From contig NZ_CAMIHH010000006.1 of assembly GCF_946220915.1 (NCBI RefSeq), forward strand, positions 1-64,000: 64,000 bases of DNA. Reading direction: 5' to 3'. This document shows, piece after piece, positions 7,317 through 16,758 of the stretch. Below the pieces are notes generated by a model. It ran no database searches, was not told the DNA's origin, and was given only the letters and a program-made list of their open reading frames with translations. The position numbers and the translations under genes were made by a program. This DNA comes from an uncultured Flavobacterium sp. Its GTDB lineage: Bacteria > Bacteroidota > Bacteroidia > Flavobacteriales > Flavobacteriaceae. The first letter of the stretch is position 1, and every line of letters begins with the position of its first letter.

Positions 7317-9767
7317 ATGTCAAATCGTAAATTAATAAATATTGACAGTTTGTCACTTCAGGAAATTGATACGGATGCAGAGCTGATACCGCTCATGACA
7401 TCAGAAGACGAAGAGGAGATGAACAATGAGCAATTACCCGATATGCTGCCCATACTCCCGCTACGTAATATGGTACTTTTTCCAGGCGTTGTGATCCCGA
7501 TAACTGCGGGGAGGGACAAATCCATAAAGCTGATTAACGATGCCAACGCCGATACCAAGATCATTGGGGTTGTTGCACAAAAGGACGAATCGGTAGAAGA
7601 GCCCGGCGCAGAGGACATAAATAACGTAGGAACTGTAGCAAGGATCCTGCGCGTACTGAAAATGCCAGACGGCAATACGACAGTGATCCTCCAGGGTAAA
7701 AAGCGTTTCGAAATAGACAGCGTAACCACCGACCAGCCCTACCTGAAAGCGACCACTAAAGAGGTAAAAGAAGAAAGGCCGGGCAAAAAGGATGCCGAGT
7801 TCAATACCATAATCGATTCTATCAAGGAGCTTGCCATACAGATTATTAAGGAAAGCCCGAACATTCCTACCGAGGCCACTTTTGCCATAAAAAATATTGA
7901 GAGCGATTCGTTTCTGGTAAATTTCGTATCGTCGAACATGAACCTTTCCGTAAAAGAAAAACAGGACCTGCTTGCTATCAATAACCTTAAGGAACGTGCG
8001 CTGGAAACCCTGCGTTACATGAACCTTGAACTTCAAAAGCTTGAATTGAAGAACGACATACAAAGCAAAGTGCGCTTTGACCTCGACCAGCAGCAGCGTG
8101 AGTATTTCCTGCACCAGCAGATGAAAACCATACAGGAGGAGCTTGGTGGCGTATCGCATGACCAGGAGATTGAGGAAATGCGCCAAAAGGGCAGGTCAAA
8201 AAAATGGAATGACAAGGTAAAGGCACAATTTGACAAGGAAGTTGCAAAACTACAACGCATGAACCCGCAGGCCGCAGATTACGGCACACAGCGCAATTAC
8301 CTTGAACTGATGCTCGACCTGCCATGGAATGAGTTTTCAAAAGATAACTTCGACCTTAAGCGTGCCGAAAAAATACTGCATCGCGATCACTACGGCCTCG
8401 ACGATGTAAAAAAACGCATCATTGAGTACCTTGCCGTGCTCAAGCTGCGCAACGACATGAAATCACCTATCCTTTGCCTTTACGGCCCACCGGGAGTGGG
8501 TAAAACGTCTATTGGCAAATCGGTGGCCGAGGCGCTCGGCAGGGAATACATACGTATTTCTTTGGGTGGCCTTCGCGATGAGGCCGAAATAAGGGGCCAC
8601 AGGAAAACATATATTGGCGCCATGCCGGGCAGGATCATACAGAGCCTCAAAAAAGCAGGTACATCCAACCCTGTGTTTGTACTGGACGAAATTGACAAAT
8701 TGAGTTCCAGCAACCAGGGCGACCCATCATCGGCATTGCTGGAGGTACTCGACCCTGAACAAAATAAGGAGTTTTATGATAACTTCCTGGAAATGGGGTT
8801 TGACCTATCTAAAGTCATGTTTATTGCTACATCCAACAATCTCAGTACCATACAGCCGGCATTGCGCGACCGGATGGAGATCATCCACATGACAGGCTAT
8901 ACCATTGAGGAAAAGATTGAAATTGCCAAAAAGCACCTTTTGCCAAAGCAGATAAAGGAGCATGGGCTTAAGCCTAAAGACGTGCAGCTGGGCAAAAAGC
9001 AGATGGAAAAGATAGTTACCGGCTACACGCGGGAATCGGGGGTGCGTGGGCTGGAAAAGCAGATTGCCAAAACAGTGCGCAACATTGCCAAATCGGTAGC
9101 CATGGAGGAAGAATACAATCCGAAGATAACTGAAGAGGAGGTTGTAAAAATACTTGGCGCGCCAAAAATGGAACGCGACAAATATGAGAATAACGACGTT
9201 GCCGGTGTGGTTACGGGCCTGGCCTGGACAAGCGTAGGCGGCGATATCCTGTTCATTGAATCGATCCTTTCAAAAGGAAAAGGGCATATGACCATGACCG
9301 GTAATCTTGGCAACGTAATGAAAGAATCGGCCACGATAGCTCTGGAATACATAAAATCAAACGCTGAGAGGTTAGGCATCAGCCCTGAGGTAATATCGAG
9401 TTATAACATCCATATCCACGTGCCGGAAGGCGCAACGCCAAAAGACGGCCCGAGTGCGGGTGTGGCCATGCTTACATCGCTTATATCGTCTTTCACCCAA
9501 AAGCGGGTAAAAAAGCATCTTGCCATGACAGGTGAGATTACACTTCGCGGGCGCGTGTTGCCGGTAGGCGGGATCAAGGAAAAGATACTGGCTGCCAAGC
9601 GGGCCAATATCAAAGAGATCATATTGTGTGAGGAAAACAGGCAGGATGTAGAGGAAATCAGGCAGGATTACCTGGAGGGGCTTACCTTCCACTATGTGAA
9701 GGAAATGGGCGATGTAGTAAAATTTGCCATTACGGACCAAAAGGCCAGGAACGCAAAAACGCTTTAA
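7317..9767 (+). CDS. lon: ATP-dependent Lon protease
   Basis: 816 residues, the full length for bacterial Lon. The N-terminal substrate-binding domain starts at LPILPLRNMVLFPG near residue 43. The AAA+ domain has Walker A GPPGVGKTS near residue 391 and Walker B VFVLDEIDKL. The C-terminal protease has the serine/lysine dyad, with the nucleophile S713 in KDGPSAGVAM. Lon degrades misfolded and regulatory proteins in the cytoplasm. The N-terminus carries an acidic extension of about 35 residues. It is followed by its own terminator and then by porQ and cmk. Confidence 0.98.
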   Translation: MSNRKLINIDSLSLQEIDTDAELIPLMTSEDEEEMNNEQLPDMLPILPLRNMVLFPGVVIPITAGRDKSIKLINDANADTKIIGVVAQKDESVEEPGAEDINNVGTVARILRVLKMPDGNTTVILQGKKRFEIDSVTTDQPYLKATTKEVKEERPGKKDAEFNTIIDSIKELAIQIIKESPNIPTEATFAIKNIESDSFLVNFVSSNMNLSVKEKQDLLAINNLKERALETLRYMNLELQKLELKNDIQSKVRFDLDQQQREYFLHQQMKTIQEELGGVSHDQEIEEMRQKGRSKKWNDKVKAQFDKEVAKLQRMNPQAADYGTQRNYLELMLDLPWNEFSKDNFDLKRAEKILHRDHYGLDDVKKRIIEYLAVLKLRNDMKSPILCLYGPPGVGKTSIGKSVAEALGREYIRISLGGLRDEAEIRGHRKTYIGAMPGRIIQSLKKAGTSNPVFVLDEIDKLSSSNQGDPSSALLEVLDPEQNKEFYDNFLEMGFDLSKVMFIATSNNLSTIQPALRDRMEIIHMTGYTIEEKIEIAKKHLLPKQIKEHGLKPKDVQLGKKQMEKIVTGYTRESGVRGLEKQIAKTVRNIAKSVAMEEEYNPKITEEEVVKILGAPKMERDKYENNDVAGVVTGLAWTSVGGDILFIESILSKGKGHMTMTGNLGNVMKESATIALEYIKSNAERLGISPEVISSYNIHIHVPEGATPKDGPSAGVAMLTSLISSFTQKRVKKHLAMTGEITLRGRVLPVGGIKEKILAAKRANIKEIILCEENRQDVEEIRQDYLEGLTFHYVKEMGDVVKFAITDQKARNAKTL

Positions 9768-9786
9768 TGCGTACATTAACATAAAA

Positions 9787-9814
9787 AACGGCTAAAAATC
9801 TTAGCCGTTTTTTT
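9787..9814 (+). terminator. Rho-independent terminator of lon
   Basis: A 9-bp perfect stem AACGGCTAA/TTAGCCGTT with loop AAATC, followed by T residues, 19 bases after the lon stop. Confidence 0.9.
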
Positions 9815-9873
9815 ATTTAAAAAATAATATCTTCGCACCTGCGTTATAGTATGCACAAAACGTATTGCAAACA

Positions 9874-10893
9874 ATGTTTAAAAACGGGCTCTTATTTCTA
9901 TTTTTATGCTGCACCACTTTGACTTTTAGCCAGATAGGAGGGAAGCATACCTACCAGTTTTTAAACCTTGTCACTTCGCCGCGCCAGGCTGCACTGGGCG
10001 GAAAAATAGTAACGCTTTACGATTATGACGTTAACCAGGGCATATATAATCCCGCCACCATCAATGCCGAAATGGACAACCACCTTGCGGTAAATTACGG
10101 CAGTTATTTTGGGGAAGTCACTTATGGCACGGCAGCCTATGCTTACACGTACGACCGCCATGTGCAGACCTTCCATGCCGGGGTAAATTATGTAAATTAC
10201 GGCACCTTTGAAGGCCGCGACGAAATGGGCATGCTTACGGGCGACTTTACCGGAAGCGAGATCGCCCTTTCATTCGGCTACGCTTATAACATTCCATATA
10301 CCAGTATTTATGTAGGTGCCAACGGCAAGCTTATATCTTCTACCCTGGAAAGCTATAATTCCTTTGGCGGCGCGATAGACATTGGTGCAATGTACATTGA
10401 TGAGGACAACGACATCAACATAGCGCTGGCCATACGCAATGCCGGTATGCAGTTTACTACCTATGCCGGGCTGCGGGAGTCATTGCCCCTGGAGATCATT
10501 GCTGGCATTTCGCAGGAACTGGAAAATGTACCGCTAAGATGGCACATTACACTCGAAAACCTACAGCAGTGGAACATAGCATTTTCCAACCCGAACAGGG
10601 CAGAAGAAAGCATTGACGGCGGCAGTACCGAAGAGAAGGTTTCGTTCATGAACAATGCCCTGCGCCACGTGATATTGGGAGCAGAGCTATTCCCTGGCAA
10701 AAGCTTCAATATCAGGGTAGGCTATAACTTCAGGAGGGCCGAGGAATTGCGTATCGAAGACAGGCGAAATTTTTCGGGCATTTCGGCGGGTGTAGGCTTA
10801 AGATTTAATAAATTGCGGTTCGATTACTCGTACTCAAGATATACCCTTGCAGCCAATACCAGCCTGTTTGGGTTAACCATAAACCTGCAATAG
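9874..10893 (+). CDS. porQ: Type IX secretion system protein PorQ
   Basis: 339 residues from the ATG at 9874 (the frame also opens at a TTG three codons earlier). A signal peptide ends near LTFSQ. The mature part is a beta-rich outer-membrane-like protein with GGKHTYQFLNLVTSPRQAALGG near its start and YSRYTLAANTSLFGLTINLQ at the end, as in PorQ of flavobacteria and Porphyromonas. PorQ belongs to the T9SS attachment machinery and is needed to anchor cargo at the surface. cmk starts 2 bases after the stop, so the two genes are co-transcribed. This links to the T9SS cargo genes at 13.3-20 kb. Confidence 0.9.
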   Translation: MFKNGLLFLFLCCTTLTFSQIGGKHTYQFLNLVTSPRQAALGGKIVTLYDYDVNQGIYNPATINAEMDNHLAVNYGSYFGEVTYGTAAYAYTYDRHVQTFHAGVNYVNYGTFEGRDEMGMLTGDFTGSEIALSFGYAYNIPYTSIYVGANGKLISSTLESYNSFGGAIDIGAMYIDEDNDINIALAIRNAGMQFTTYAGLRESLPLEIIAGISQELENVPLRWHITLENLQQWNIAFSNPNRAEESIDGGSTEEKVSFMNNALRHVILGAELFPGKSFNIRVGYNFRRAEELRIEDRRNFSGISAGVGLRFNKLRFDYSYSRYTLAANTSLFGLTINLQ

Positions 10894-10895
10894 CC

Positions 10896-11588
10896 TTGGA
10901 TAAAAAAATAACCATTGCGATAGACGGATTTTCCTCCACAGGAAAGAGCACCCTCGCCAGGCAGATAGCGGGCCACTTAGGCTATGTATATGTAGACAGT
11001 GGTGCCATGTACCGTGCCGTGACACTGTATGCAATGGAAAAGGGATTCATTACTGCGTCTAATCTCAACAGGGAAGGTTTACTACAACATCTTGAAAACA
11101 TTAAGCTTGAGTTTATTTTCAGCCCCGGGGCCGGCTTTGGCGAAATGTACCTGAATGGTATAAATGTTGAAAATAGAATCCGTACGCTTGATGTATCTGG
11201 CCTGGTAAGCCGCATAGCCGAAATATCCGAAGTGCGCGCAAAACTCGTAGAGCAGCAACAGCACATGGGCGAGAATAAAGGTGTGGTGATGGATGGGCGC
11301 GACATAGGTACCGTTGTATTCCCCAATGCCGAACTAAAGCTGTTTATGGTGGCCAGCGCCGAAACCCGCGCGCAGCGCCGCTTTGATGAACTTATACAAA
11401 AAGGCGAAACAGTGACTTTTGATGCCGTACTGGAAAATGTGCAGTTACGGGACCATATCGACTCCAGCCGTGAAGATTCGCCACTCATACAGGCTGTCGA
11501 TGCCATTGCCATAGATAATTCTGACCTCTCCAAAGAAGAGCAGTTCCGCCTCGTGCTTGGACTCGTAAAGGATGCAATGCAACTTTAA
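10896..11588 (+). CDS. cmk: Cytidylate kinase
   Basis: 230 residues. It phosphorylates CMP and dCMP with ATP. The P-loop is IDGFSSTGKSTLA at residues 8-20, the substrate segment is YVDSGAMYRAVTLYA, and the catalytic DGRDIGTVVFPNA motif is present. The first plausible start is a TTG at 10896 (product begins MDKKITIAIDG), two bases after the porQ stop; no in-frame ATG lies near. A TTG start so close to an upstream stop suggests translation by re-initiation from porQ. Confidence 0.95.
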   Translation: MDKKITIAIDGFSSTGKSTLARQIAGHLGYVYVDSGAMYRAVTLYAMEKGFITASNLNREGLLQHLENIKLEFIFSPGAGFGEMYLNGINVENRIRTLDVSGLVSRIAEISEVRAKLVEQQQHMGENKGVVMDGRDIGTVVFPNAELKLFMVASAETRAQRRFDELIQKGETVTFDAVLENVQLRDHIDSSREDSPLIQAVDAIAIDNSDLSKEEQFRLVLGLVKDAMQL

Positions 11589-11667
11589 CGATACAGCCGT
11601 TTCCAATAGCTATTTTTTTCATAGATTTACCGCCGTTAATAAAATGTTAATTTAGCGTACATAGTTT

Positions 11668-13044
11668 ATGGGCATTAAAAACCGTCTTGTTTTAATGAGT
11701 TTCCTCCAGTTTTTTGTTTGGGGGGCATGGCTGATAACAATTGCAAATTACTGGTTTGGTACAAAGCACTGGGATGGTACCCAGTTTGGATTGGTATTTA
11801 GCACCATGGGTTTTGCCTCGCTATTCATGCCAACCTTAACAGGAATTGTTGCAGACAGATGGATCAATGCCGAAAAACTTTATGCGGCGCTGCATGTACT
11901 GTATGCCGCCACGCTGTTCTGCCTCCCCATGGTACAGGATCCTACAACATTCATCTATGTAATGTTTGTGGCAATGTGCTTTTATATGCCTACTATTTCC
12001 CTGAGCAATTCAATATCGTATACCTCGCTGAAAATGAATAACGGCGATGTGGTTAAAGATTTTCCGCCCATCCGCGTATGGGGTACCATTGGCTTTATCG
12101 TGGCCATGTGGATAACCAACCTGACCGGTAGCAAAGCGACAGAATACCAGTTCTATATTGCAGGGATAGCGGCAGCCTGCCTGGGACTGTATGCACTTAC
12201 GCTCCCAAAATGCGAGCCGCAGGGCAAAACGAAAGACAGCTCATCCGTATCAGAAACGCTTGGGTTAGGCGCTTTCAGGCTGTTTGGCGATTATAAAATA
12301 ATGCTGTTCTTTATTTTCTCAATGTTCCTGGGTGGGGCGCTGCAGCTTACCAATGCTTATGGGGACGTGTTCCTCAGCGAGTTTGAGAATTTCCCTAAAT
12401 ATGCCGATTCATTCGTGGTTGAATATTCTACCATTATCATGTCGATATCGCAAATAAGCGAAACGCTGTTCATACTTGCGATCCCATTTTTCCTTAAGCG
12501 ATTTGGCATCAAGCAGGTTATGCTCATCAGCATGCTGGCATGGGTGCTTCGCTTCGGCCTGTTTGCCTACGGAGATCCCGTAAATGGTTTGTGGATGATT
12601 ATCCTTTCGTGTGTAGTGTACGGAATGGCTTTTGACTTTTTTAACATATCGGGCTCACTGTTTGTAGAAACTACCACAAGCGCCAGGATCCGTTCGTCAG
12701 CACAGGGCCTCTTCATGATGATGACCAATGGCATTGGCGCCGTATTGGGCTCCGTTACTTCCGGATGGGTCATAGATAAGTATTTTACCAAGTCATTTGC
12801 CAATACAAACCAACTGGCTGCCTATCTTGACACTGCAACAGATAATGCGCACATGATGGCATTTGTACAAAAAAGCGGCGCGTCTGCAAATGCCCAGGGA
12901 GTTTTCGATAAAGCCGTGACGATGAGGGAGTGGCACGACATCTGGATCTCTTTTGCGGTCTATGCACTGGTAATTGCCATTGCCTTTGCCATAATGTTCA
13001 GGCATAAGCATGATCCAAATGTTGTTGCCGAAGTAAACCACTAG
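11668..13044 (+). CDS. NupG-family nucleoside permease (MFS)
   Basis: 458 residues with about 12 transmembrane segments. The start MSFLQFFVWGAWLITIANYW and the middle stretch PPIRVWGTIGFIVAMW are typical of the nucleoside:H+ symporter family (NupG/XapB). The conserved VYGMAFDFFNISGSLFVE segment near residue 315 also fits. It probably imports nucleosides through the inner membrane; the exact substrate cannot be assigned. It begins 79 bp after cmk and ends in a terminator. Confidence 0.85.
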   Translation: MGIKNRLVLMSFLQFFVWGAWLITIANYWFGTKHWDGTQFGLVFSTMGFASLFMPTLTGIVADRWINAEKLYAALHVLYAATLFCLPMVQDPTTFIYVMFVAMCFYMPTISLSNSISYTSLKMNNGDVVKDFPPIRVWGTIGFIVAMWITNLTGSKATEYQFYIAGIAAACLGLYALTLPKCEPQGKTKDSSSVSETLGLGAFRLFGDYKIMLFFIFSMFLGGALQLTNAYGDVFLSEFENFPKYADSFVVEYSTIIMSISQISETLFILAIPFFLKRFGIKQVMLISMLAWVLRFGLFAYGDPVNGLWMIILSCVVYGMAFDFFNISGSLFVETTTSARIRSSAQGLFMMMTNGIGAVLGSVTSGWVIDKYFTKSFANTNQLAAYLDTATDNAHMMAFVQKSGASANAQGVFDKAVTMREWHDIWISFAVYALVIAIAFAIMFRHKHDPNVVAEVNH

Positions 13045-13069
13045 GATTTTCAGGATAAAATATATGCAG

Positions 13070-13096
13070 GGCTGTCTTTTTAGGCGGCCTTTTTTG
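13070..13096 (+). terminator. Rho-independent terminator of the nucleoside permease
   Basis: GGCTGTC pairs with GGCGGCC (two G-U pairs) around TTTTTA and is followed by seven T. Confidence 0.65.
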
Positions 13097-13186
13097 TTTG
13101 GGCGTGCCGGCTTCGTGCCTCCGCCGTCGGGTCATATGCTCTATCTGTCCCAAACGCAGAGAACGTTGTTCGGTATCCGGCAACAG

Positions 13187-13283
13187 TGAGTTTTACTCGG
13201 AGGGCAACACAGATTCTATGAGTTTACTTAATTGATTTTACCAACACAGAGGCATAATGATTGGCACCTCCGAGTGAAGCTCA
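13187..13283. repeat. Imperfect inverted repeat in the gap before the large secreted-protein genes
   Basis: TGAGTTTTACTCGGAGG near 13187 and CCTCCGAGTGAAGCTCA near 13266 are complementary at 15 of 17 positions, about 62 bases apart. Each arm adjoins a CAACACAGA-type string. A tract of direct ATCTGAAA-type repeats follows at 13286-13312. No coding sequence is seen between 13097 and 13317. Confidence 0.5.
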
Positions 13284-13317
13284 ATCTGAAATCTGAAATC
13301 TAAATTCTGAAATAAAA

Positions 13318-16300
13318 TTAACGAATCATCGAAAAATGCCCTTTCATTTCTTCGCCGTTTTGCCTTTTTACAACAAACCAGTAATCGGTGGCCGGAAGGG
13401 GAGTACCGTTCAAAGTTCCGTCCCAGCCGGTGCTGTCGGCGCCAAAGCCGGTAATGAGCTTGCCAAAGCGGTCATAAATATATACGAGCATTTCGGGCTC
13501 CATGACAGAGAACCTTATGCGCCATGTTTCATTGATGCCATCGCCATTTGGGGTAAAGAATTTCGGGTAGCTGAGTACGAAGGCAGGGAGGGCAACCAGG
13601 CCGCATTCAAACTCATCCCTTACATAAACCACATAGGGGCCGGGAATGAGCCCTGAAAAAACGGGGCTAGCCTGGTAATGCACGCCATCAAGCGAATATT
13701 CAAAGCTGCCAGAAGACGGGTTTTGCATTATCACAGAGATCGTGTTGTCATTATCAGTCCAGTCGCCAATCTCGATATGGCTTACAACCGGCAGGGGAGA
13801 AACCACCACACTTATTGTTTTTTCGGTTTCACAGCCATATTGGTTGGTTACGGTTACTGTGTGGCTGCCGTTTTCAGATACCCTTATCGATTGTGTGCCT
13901 TCACCTCCCGACCACATGTAAGAATCGAAACCGCTGTCGGCTACTACTTCGATTTCCTCGCCCTCGCAAACGGTCCATGTATCCTGCATAAGCAATACCG
14001 GTGCCTGGTGTACATTGATGGTGAAAGATGTCGTAGCGATACACGCTGTATTATTGCCGTAAACCAGGCGAGCATAAATGGTTGCGGTACCCGACTCGAT
14101 CGTGCCCGCAAGCGGTGCAGCACCACTATCGGCATCAGCCTGAGACGAATGGTAGGTCAGCGCAACCAGTACAGGGTCCTGTCCGCTAAGGATGGCGCTG
14201 GACTGCTGGTTGAGGTCAAAAGGCTCAGTACCATTGCCATCAGTATCGCACAGGTGAAGGTCGTCGGGCTGCGTGGCAGTCACCAAAGAGGGCAGGTCGG
14301 CCACATTAAAGATCTCGGTCTTGAAGTTTCCGCAGGGATCGGCAACCCTCACTTTATAAAATGCGGTATCGAGCGCATTAAAAACGTTATTTTGGCCATT
14401 GCTGAGGTAAAAGGTATCATCGCCGTTTTTGCTTATCAGTTCATAGGTTAAGGGCAAAACACCTTCCACATTTACCTGTACATCGCCAATGGCCCCGGAA
14501 CAGGTCAGGCTCATGATCCCCGTTATCTGCAAATCGTCTAAAAATTCAAATTCCTGCAAAATTTCCATGCAGTACTTTTTAGAACCCTCGCTCCCATTAG
14601 GAAAACTCTGGAATATCTTTACAATCCGGAACTGCCCGGTGTGTGACAGGTTATATTCAGGAACGTTGCTATCTACCTGCATGCCATTTTCGGCATCAAC
14701 CGGAGCATTGCCTGCCGTTGCTGAAACTCCTGTATCAGGATGCCCCCATGTATCGGTAGCAGGGTCATATTTTTGCAGCCAGTACGAAAGGAATGCAATG
14801 GCGTTGCCCGTGTGCTGCATTACAAAGTCAAAGGACCCGCAATGCCTCGTCATGTCAAACTCATTTGCAGTCACGCTGTAGGCTGTGAGACTGGCTGTTT
14901 TCGTGACCCCAGTTTCGCAGGTGGTATCTACGAGAAATGTATAGGGCCCGGGCGGAAGGCTGTCCATGTAAAAAGCGCCATCGATCCCCGAAATGTTAGC
15001 TGTGGCATCATAGGGCAGTGGGAGTGCGAAGCCTGGAGGTGCAGTCATTATTTTAACCATGGTAAGCATGCCTCCGTTCGCGCTCATGTATACCGTTGCC
15101 CTGCCGGGCGTACAGTCGGGACGGCCCAGCGGATTACCTACACCTCCCGGCGACTGCAGGATCTCAAAATGTATTTCGGGCCATACCGTGCCACAGGTAT
15201 CGGTAACGGTAACGGCATATTCGCCAGGAAACAATCCGTTAACTTTAAGGATGCCTTCTTCGTCAATAAATTCCGACACATCATTTGGCACCCCAAACGC
15301 TTCTTCATATTCCGGGGGACCCACGGTAATCATTCCGGCACCAATGTAATATCCGGGTATACTGATCTCTACCTTTCCGGGGTTGTTTAGGCAGTCGGCT
15401 GCAAATGGCGATGCAATGGGTTCTATTTCAGGTTCCAGGAGCTCGGTTTCGTTAGTTGTTGTATGGCCGCAGGCATCGGTTACACTGTAGGCATATATGC
15501 CTGCGGGCACAGGATTTTCCTCGTCACCGTAATAGATGATGTTTTCATTAAAGGGCCCGGGGTGCGCGGTATTCATCATTTCCGGGTCAAAGCCTGCAGG
15601 TACAGACGTGAAGGTTACATTATAGGGAGGAACGTATTTTGTAACGGTTATCATAAATGCTTTGTTGCCGCAGCCAAGGTCGTCAAAACCCGGCAGGGCA
15701 TTGAGGTGCTGGTTTACGGGATTGGTGCTTGAATACACTGTTCCGCACGGGTCGGTAACAACAAGTTCATAGTGATACGGAATGTCATGGTAAAAAGGGA
15801 TTACCTGCGTTGCTATTGCAGCCTGTTCCCCTCCTCCCGCAATGGTTTGGTTATAAGTAACCGGTGCGCCCCCGCCGGGAGGGAATATAGTAAAAGTTGC
15901 AGTAAGCGGGTAGCTGATCGCAATGCCATTGGACGATGTTATATTATTTTCTGTGGTAATAAGGCCGCAGGCAGGAAGTATAAGGTCGGGGAATGCTGGC
16001 TGGTCTATGGCCAGTATTGGCCCGTCAGAAAAAAGAATGTGCGTGGTCACTTCTGCCGAGCCGCAACTATCGGTAACACGTACCTGGTAGTTGCCAGGGG
16101 GCAGATTACTAAAAATATTCGAAGCCTGTGCAGGCCTTGTAACCGGGCCTTGTAAAATTTCATAGGTTGCCCCTGTTCCTGTAATTACGGTTACGCTAAT
16201 AGTGCCATCGGGGCCACAGTAAGCATTTTCGCTTGCAATGCTGTACGTCAATGCTACTGTCAGGTCCGCTACCGAAACTTCTTCCTGGTCAGTTACCGGC

Positions 16301-16623
16301 ATACCCCCAACAACCTGTGTTGCAACCACGAGATAGCTGCCGGCAATAAGGCCCGTTACTGAAGTATTGGCGTTGTTGGATATTGGCGTTGTAGAATTAG
16401 GCAAGGCGTATACCTTGTAATTTATGGGGGCTGCCGGGTCGGCATTATCAACGGTAAATAATAGTGAGCCGCTGCCGGGGCACACTTCATCGGTAACGGC
16501 AACGTTCAGCGAAAGCTGTGCAGCGGCTGGCGCGAAACAAAATAATACCCCGGCTATAATAAAATAGCGGCATAGCCATAGCACAGGCATTTGCCTGTAA
16601 TTAATTTTCTGGTTGGTTATCAT
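13318..16623 (-). CDS. Large secreted protein with a T9SS type B (CHU_C) sorting domain, paralogue 1
   Basis: 1,101 residues. A signal peptide ends near APAAAQLSLN; a start at 16590 (MPVLWLCRYF) would fit it better than the first ATG. The long middle is built from repeated beta-sandwich-like units, each with phrases such as VTDxCG, PPGNYQVRVTDSCG or PGEYAVTVTDTCG. The last ~85 residues are a CHU_C domain (FFTPNGDGINETWRI, YDRFGKLI, GWDGTLNG, DYWFVVKR) that directs export by T9SS and surface attachment or release. Regular cysteines suggest disulfides. It follows a close paralogue 135 bp upstream and was probably duplicated from it. The ligand or function is unknown. Confidence 0.88.
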   Translation of the reverse strand: MITNQKINYRQMPVLWLCRYFIIAGVLFCFAPAAAQLSLNVAVTDEVCPGSGSLLFTVDNADPAAPINYKVYALPNSTTPISNNANTSVTGLIAGSYLVVATQVVGGMPVTDQEEVSVADLTVALTYSIASENAYCGPDGTISVTVITGTGATYEILQGPVTRPAQASNIFSNLPPGNYQVRVTDSCGSAEVTTHILFSDGPILAIDQPAFPDLILPACGLITTENNITSSNGIAISYPLTATFTIFPPGGGAPVTYNQTIAGGGEQAAIATQVIPFYHDIPYHYELVVTDPCGTVYSSTNPVNQHLNALPGFDDLGCGNKAFMITVTKYVPPYNVTFTSVPAGFDPEMMNTAHPGPFNENIIYYGDEENPVPAGIYAYSVTDACGHTTTNETELLEPEIEPIASPFAADCLNNPGKVEISIPGYYIGAGMITVGPPEYEEAFGVPNDVSEFIDEEGILKVNGLFPGEYAVTVTDTCGTVWPEIHFEILQSPGGVGNPLGRPDCTPGRATVYMSANGGMLTMVKIMTAPPGFALPLPYDATANISGIDGAFYMDSLPPGPYTFLVDTTCETGVTKTASLTAYSVTANEFDMTRHCGSFDFVMQHTGNAIAFLSYWLQKYDPATDTWGHPDTGVSATAGNAPVDAENGMQVDSNVPEYNLSHTGQFRIVKIFQSFPNGSEGSKKYCMEILQEFEFLDDLQITGIMSLTCSGAIGDVQVNVEGVLPLTYELISKNGDDTFYLSNGQNNVFNALDTAFYKVRVADPCGNFKTEIFNVADLPSLVTATQPDDLHLCDTDGNGTEPFDLNQQSSAILSGQDPVLVALTYHSSQADADSGAAPLAGTIESGTATIYARLVYGNNTACIATTSFTINVHQAPVLLMQDTWTVCEGEEIEVVADSGFDSYMWSGGEGTQSIRVSENGSHTVTVTNQYGCETEKTISVVVSPLPVVSHIEIGDWTDNDNTISVIMQNPSSGSFEYSLDGVHYQASPVFSGLIPGPYVVYVRDEFECGLVALPAFVLSYPKFFTPNGDGINETWRIRFSVMEPEMLVYIYDRFGKLITGFGADSTGWDGTLNGTPLPATDYWFVVKRQNGEEMKGHFSMIR

Positions 16624-16758
16624 AGCAAAAATTAAGATTTGAAACTTAATTATTCTGCTAAAGATAAGGTTAATACAAATTCGTTAACATTATTTTTTGT
16701 TTTTTAACATAAAAAATATGTTTTGTATATTTTCTTATGGGAGGCTTCCTTATGATAA

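Noticed and set aside
13678..14451. 257-residue plus-strand frame opposite the first CHU_C gene
   Set aside because: It is antisense to a well-supported gene and shows no domain; long shadow frames are common opposite large genes of this composition.
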